A stretch of 64,000 nucleotides of DNA from Clostridium puniceum (GTDB lineage: Bacteria; Bacillota; Clostridia; Clostridiales; Clostridiaceae), in NCBI RefSeq assembly GCF_002006345.1, contig NZ_LZZM01000073.1:28912-92911 (forward strand). Reading direction: 5' to 3'. A program made the position numbers and the translations under genes. This document shows, piece by piece, positions 59,523 through 64,000 of the stretch. How positions within the stretch are numbered: position 1 is the first letter of the stretch; each line of letters begins with the position of its first letter. Below the pieces are notes generated by a model that did no database searches, was not told the origin of the DNA, and was given only the letters and a program-made list of their open reading frames with translations.

Positions 59523-60230
59523 TTACTCTAAAACTACTTCCTTATTATTAATATCTAGAATTAAAATTTTGCTTGTTCCACCTAAATTGTTTTGCACTGC
59601 TTTTGCTAGTTCTTTTAATGCGTTCTCAAATTCTATTAATCTACTTTCATCAGTTAATTCAATGCATAAGAAAGCATTAGTTGTATTTTCAGTAAGCATT
59701 GTTCTTACTGCTTCACGCCAGTTCCAGCATCTGCAAATTGCACCTTTATCATCTTTGTAGACTATTTCGTCTTCATATGGAGGTGAGTTCTCATCTGTTC
59801 CAAGCGGAATAAATTCCTCATTTCCAATAGCCGTAGTCAATCTTATATCTCCAACAAATTTATCTATATCCTCACCTCCACATGGTAATGCATATCTTAA
59901 TGAAATAGAATTGTAAATATCAACTAGTGGGTTAATAGTTCCTATATGATTTCCATTGTAGACCCTCTTTAGTAACGCCTCTATGGATGACCTTGCACTT
60001 TTCTTTGTTTTAAATTTTTGGAATGCTTCTCTCCAGACTTTTATTACATAGTTATTACTAAATTCTGCATTTTGTAAATACTTTAATGCTTCCTTTTCTG
60101 CCTCTAAAATCCTTTCTGCATATTGCTCCTTATCTCCTATAGAATTAATTATGTCATGGCAAATAACAATCCCAATTTTTACATTAGGAAATAAACTCCA
60201 AAAAGAATCTTCAATAACAAAATTTTTCAT
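59523..60230 (-). CDS. B3/B4 tRNA-binding (PheRS beta editing-like) domain protein
   Basis: 235 aa, no signal peptide. DPSLV-like motifs of the stand-alone B3/B4 fold are visible: SSIEALLKRVYNGNHIGTINPLVDIYNSISLRYALPCGGEDID (about 80-122) and CRCWNWREAVRTMLTENTTNAFLCIE (about 165-190). The B3/B4 domain of PheRS beta checks mischarged tRNA; stand-alone proteins may do the same or have other roles. The gene is the first after the ykkC-class riboswitch. Confidence 0.85.
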   Translation of the reverse strand: MKNFVIEDSFWSLFPNVKIGIVICHDIINSIGDKEQYAERILEAEKEALKYLQNAEFSNNYVIKVWREAFQKFKTKKSARSSIEALLKRVYNGNHIGTINPLVDIYNSISLRYALPCGGEDIDKFVGDIRLTTAIGNEEFIPLGTDENSPPYEDEIVYKDDKGAICRCWNWREAVRTMLTENTTNAFLCIELTDESRLIEFENALKELAKAVQNNLGGTSKILILDINNKEVVLE

Positions 60231-60284
60231 TAGAATCCCTCCTATATTCCTTATTCTGTACTAAATGATTTAGCCTCGTAGATT

Positions 60285-60420
60285 CGAAAATTGAAAAAAT
60301 AAAAAAGCCTATGGAAATATTATTAAATATCTCCCAGGCTTTTATCCTTCCGTGTACACAGTCAGCTATGCGTTTTCTCTCGGACCTGCCAATAATAAAT
60401 TGCGGAACCCTAGAAAACTA
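60285..60420 (-). ncRNA. ykkC-class riboswitch (guanidine-I or ykkC subtype 2)
   Basis: Minus strand carries the class signatures in order: CTAGGGTTCCG (about 60403-60413), GGTCCGAGAG (about 60379-60388), ACACGGAAGGATAAAAGCC and TGGGAGATA. The terminator GCCTGGGAGATATT/AATATTTCCATAGGC then TTTTTTATTTTTT overlaps the aptamer end, so ligand binding should prevent termination. Guanidine-I is the most likely ligand, but subtype 2 (ppGpp/PRPP/ADP) cannot be excluded by eye. It controls the B3/B4 and radical SAM genes. Confidence 0.93.
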
Positions 60421-60522
60421 AACTATATATTATTATAATTTACAAATGTAAATGTATTTTAGCATAATATAAAACTCAAATCAACAGAATATTATTTCTA
60501 ACATTTCAGATGTATTTAATTT

Positions 60523-62724
60523 CTATTTTAATTCAACTTCTGTTTCTAAACATTCTTTTAAACTTCCACCAACATAAATTTTAAACTTGCCCGCTTCTAC
60601 AATATACTTCATATTGTTATCATAGTAGCCTAACTCTCTTACAGGAATTGTAAAATCTACTTTTTTACTTTCACCCTTTTCTAAAGCTGCCTTTTTAAAG
60701 GCTTTTAGTTCTCTCACTGGTCTAACTCTTTTTGCTACAACATCTTGAATATACAGCTGCACCGTCTCTTCTCCATCCATTTTCCCTGTATTGGTAACAA
60801 TAATAGAAGCTTTCAATTGATTTTCTGATATTTCAGCTTTTAAACTTGAATATTCATATGTAGTATAACTAAAACCATGACCAAAGCAATATACCGGCTC
60901 TAAAGGAATATCTAAATATTTTGAAGTAAACTTAGACTTCCCACCTGGGCGACCTGTCGATGTATGATTATAATAGCAAGGACATGCACCAGTGCTTTGA
61001 GGGAAGGTTACTGATAATTTACCACTTGGGTTGTATAAACCTAACAAAATTTCTGCTACTGCATTACCTGTTTCTATTCCACCATGCCAGGCTTCTAAAA
61101 TTGCTGGAATATGTTCTGAAACCCAAGAGATTGACAGTGGTCTTCCATTAACTAATACTGCAACTACTGGTTTACCTGTTTTATATAAAGCTCTTAATAA
61201 TCCCTCTTGTTCAGCTGGAAGTGAAATATCTGCACGGCTTGCTGCTTCTCCAGACATTTCTTTTGTTTCTCCAACTACAGCTACAATAAAATCTGATTCA
61301 TCGGCAATTTTTGTTACCATATCAAAGTTAACTTTGTTATCTTTAATACAAGCTTCGTATGTTAAGTAATCAAAGTTTGTTTTCATTCCTTCTAATATAC
61401 TGATGCAATCTTCATCACAACCATTAATAGCCCAAGGTCCAAGCATCTGCCCCTTACTCTCTGCTAGATTTCCTACCAGTCCAATTTTCTTATTTTTACT
61501 TAAAGGAAGTATACCTTCATTTTTTTAAAGTACCATTGATTTTAAAGCTGCTTCTTTTGATTTTTCTCTAAATTCAGCCTTTAATATTGTATTTTTTTCT
61601 TTTTCTGTATTTGTCTGGTACGGACTTTCAAATAATCCTTTTTCCATTTTTAATTTTAATACTTTATATACTGCATCATCAATAAAAGATTTTTCTAATT
61701 TTTCTTCATCTACTAATTCTTTTAAGTAACTGCTATAAATCTTTGATGACATATCTACAGTTATACCTGCTTCTATTGCTAGTTTTGCTGCTTCCTTTTT
61801 ATTTTCTGCAAATCCATGGTTAACACATTCTGCTATTGCATTTGCATCACTAACTAACAATCCATCAAATCCACATTCTTCTTTTAATACATCCTGTAAC
61901 ATATAATTATTTACTGTTACTGGCACTCCATTTACATCATTAAAGGAAGGCATTATACTTGCAAGCCCTGCATCAATTGCTGCTTTAAATGGAGGTAAAT
62001 ACACTTCATGCAACTTTTGAATTGACATATCTGTAGTATTATAATCCCTTCCACTTTCTGCTGCACCATAAGCTATAAAATGTTTAGCACAAGCAAGCAA
62101 TTTATCTTCCTCAGCAGGATTATCACCTTGAAATCCTTTAACCTTAGCTCTCGCAAAAACACAATTTAAATATATATCTTCACCAGCACCTTCACTAATT
62201 CTTCCCCATCTAGCATCTCTTGCTACATCTATCATAGGTGCAAAAGTCCAATGGATTCCTGAAGCTGCTGCTTCCTTTGCTGACATTTCAGCAGTTTCCT
62301 CCCATAGCTTCTCATCAAAAGCACAACTTTCTGCAAGTGGAATTGGATAAACTGCACGCATTCCATGAATAATATCTGCTCCAAATAATAAAGGAATACC
62401 AAGACGTGATTCCTCTAAAGCTATTTTTTGAAGATAATTTATCTTTTCAGCTCCATATAATCCATTAAAGGAACCTATTTTTCCTGCTCTTACTTCCTCT
62501 TCTCTTAAATCCTCTTTTGCTGTGCTCATAAGCTTGTGAAATTCTGCTTCGCTTATTCTTCCATCAAACATCATATCTAATAATTCTTCAAAGGATACTT
62601 CAAATGCTCCTACAAGTGAAGGACCTAGTTGTTGCAATTGTCCAATTTTTTCTTCTATTGTCATTTGGCTTAGTATAAATTTAATCTTTTCATGTTGCTT
62701 TTTTGTAATCATTTGTCTTTCCAT
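60523..62724 (-). pseudogene. GH3 beta-glucosidase interrupted by one in-frame stop codon
   Basis: The N-terminal half (61525-62724, 399 aa) and C-terminal half (60523-61446 as an ORF from the next ATG) lie in the same frame. The only break is TAA at 61527-61525, read as ...KSMVL-stop-KNEGILPL; the family motif SMVLLKNEG needs a Leu there (TTA). Total length would be 733 aa. Catalytic Asp in GLLVSDANAIAEC (about 292), C-terminal GH3 domain (VVAVLVNGRPLSISW) and fibronectin III-like domain (EETVQLYIQDVVAKRVRPVREL). The protein has no signal peptide. Function lost unless read through. Confidence 0.9.
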
Positions 62725-62875
62725 CCTATTTATAATTTTTTGTAAATACTCAAAGGTTTTATATTTCTTAAATGTTGTATCTATACAAAACTTTCTTAAT
62801 TATTCATCACTTTATGAATACTTTTACAAATTAATTATAAATGTCTTTAATCAAGAAATCCTTGTTTTTTTTAAT

Positions 62876-63760
62876 CTAAAAAGAGGTATTTTTTAATTTT
62901 TTAGTTTTTAAATTTTTACGATACTCTCTTGGATTAACATCATAAATTTTCTTAAATATTTTATTAAAAGCTTTAGCATCTGGAAATCCATTTTCTATGG
63001 CTATATGGGTTATTGATAAATCTGTATTCACTAATTCTTTATACGCACTTTCAAACCTTAAGCTATTTAAGTATTTTATATATGATATTCCCATATACTT
63101 CTGAAAATATTTAGATAAATACTGTGGTGTCAAATTAACCTTTTTCGCTACCATATCTAAAGATAAATCCGCTTTTTTATTTTCCTTAATATACTCTATT
63201 ATCTCGGTTAATCTATTTAAATTCTTTTTACTCTTTATGCTTTCTTTGTCAGGCTTACTTCTACTAAAGTTTGTTACTAATTCAAATAGTATATCAAATA
63301 GTAAACTATAGCTTTTTAATACATAACCATCTTTTCCTTCATTATAAATATTATCTATATCTTTTAACATCTTTTTCAACTTAAAATATTTCTCACTATT
63401 GTTCGCCTCCAAATTTGAATTACATATAAATGAAATACTATCTATATTAGGATGGTATATTTTTACAAATTCATAAGGAATTTGTAAAAGAACACCATTA
63501 CCATTTTCTAAGTTTTTTGAAGAATGTATTTCATTTATATTAATAACTAATAGATTGTCGTTACATAATTCATATTTTTGTGAATTAACCCATAAGTTTA
63601 CTCTTCCAGTAAAAACATAAAATATTTCAATACTACTATGCCAATGCTTAGATATCATGTTTATATGTTTTGAACCTTTATCGTCTAAAAGATTTTTACC
63701 ATTATACAATTTAATCGGAATATCATCATTAAATTGTATTATTTCATGTTTAAAATCCAT
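62876..63760 (-). CDS. AraC family regulator with cupin domain
   Basis: 294 aa. N-terminal cupin-like domain (SKHWHSSIEIFYVFTGRVNLWVNSQKYELCNDNLLVININEIHS, about 36-79) and C-terminal double HTH (IIEYIKENKKADLSLDMVAKKVNLTPQYLSKYFQKYMGISYIKYL ... KIFKKIYDVNPREYRK). Precedes the GH3 gene on the same strand (152 bp) and may control it. Start follows a GGAGAAAC site. Confidence 0.9.
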   Translation of the reverse strand: MDFKHEIIQFNDDIPIKLYNGKNLLDDKGSKHINMISKHWHSSIEIFYVFTGRVNLWVNSQKYELCNDNLLVININEIHSSKNLENGNGVLLQIPYEFVKIYHPNIDSISFICNSNLEANNSEKYFKLKKMLKDIDNIYNEGKDGYVLKSYSLLFDILFELVTNFSRSKPDKESIKSKKNLNRLTEIIEYIKENKKADLSLDMVAKKVNLTPQYLSKYFQKYMGISYIKYLNSLRFESAYKELVNTDLSITHIAIENGFPDAKAFNKIFKKIYDVNPREYRKNLKTKKLKNTSF

Positions 63761-63905
63761 ATTGTTTCTCCTATTAAAATGTATTATTTATGAAATTATT
63801 ATTCATTATCAACAGTTTTAAGCTATTTTTCCCACTCAAAATATTAATTCATCTATTAAGTTAAAATACTTATATAACTAGACTTGTGCACTAAATAGGA
63901 AAAAT

Positions 63906-64000
63906 TTAAGCTACTAGTCCTAATTTGGAAATAACTGAATCTAAACTTATCCCGTTATCCGCACAGGTGTGTGCAAAACTAACTATTTGTACCAAATAGT
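63906..64000 (-). other. Possible 3' end of a gene running off the window
   Basis: The minus strand is open from the window edge to TAA at 63908-63906, reading YLVQIVSFAHTCADNGISLD then SVISKLGLVA. No family is recognised; a transposase tail is one possibility. Could be chance. Confidence 0.3.

Overview
The window is AT-rich, with spore-former division genes (spoVD/spoVE type, a YtxC-like protein), meso-diaminopimelate peptidoglycan synthesis (dapF, and MurE with a DNPR motif), a T-box before pheST and many clostridial families. Together these point to the chromosome of a solventogenic-type Clostridium (sensu stricto, C. beijerinckii-like). Most of the window is chromosomal core. The last ~18 kb is more variable and holds sugar-utilisation and accessory genes.

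Layout. 1-8.3 kb: housekeeping genes (lipoprotein, dapF, rqcH, an RpiR regulator, a THUMP RNA methyltransferase with pyrR, an rluD-type pseudouridine synthase). 8.5-10.1 kb: motAB. 10.3-26.1 kb, all on the minus strand: one long division and cell-wall block running mraZ-rsmH-ftsL-spoVD-murE-murF-mraY-ftsW/spoVE-ftsQ-DUF881-sbp-DUF881-ylmE-sepF-yggT-ylmH-divIVA. The dcw and ylm clusters are joined directly, and murD, murG, ftsA and ftsZ are not in the window. MraZ boxes (three AAGTGGT repeats at exact 10-bp spacing) precede mraZ. 26.2-33.8 kb: a secreted metallopeptidase with a discoidin domain, T-box-controlled pheST, a broken GNAT gene and a SpoU methyltransferase. 34-36.8 kb: a decayed Trk/Ktr potassium-transporter gene, then infC-rpmI-rplT behind an L20-type leader (infC probably starts at ATT), and ytxC. 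37-46.7 kb: a DUF6873-like protein, an unlisted 54-aa small protein, an ABC-F ATPase, yjdF behind its own riboswitch, threonine dehydratase, two HAD phosphatases, a lipoprotein and a U32 peptidase.

46.8-64 kb is the glycoside region: two GH1 phospho-beta-glucosidases, a GH78 alpha-L-rhamnosidase, a GH3 beta-glucosidase split by one in-frame stop codon, one RpiR and two AraC regulators, and a decayed esterase. Between these lie a two-gene SMR efflux pump with a divergent MerR regulator, and a B3/B4-domain plus radical-SAM operon headed by a ykkC-class riboswitch.

The most noteworthy items are the ykkC-class riboswitch controlling a B3/B4 + radical SAM pair while the nearby ykkCD-like pump has none; a ~110-bp MITE-like repeat present three times between 34.3 and 42.6 kb; a second family of short inverted-repeat elements; the in-frame nonsense codon in GH3; and the new 54-aa ORF. 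I did not find CRISPR, phage or a clear novel defence system. No tRNA or rRNA gene was recognised.
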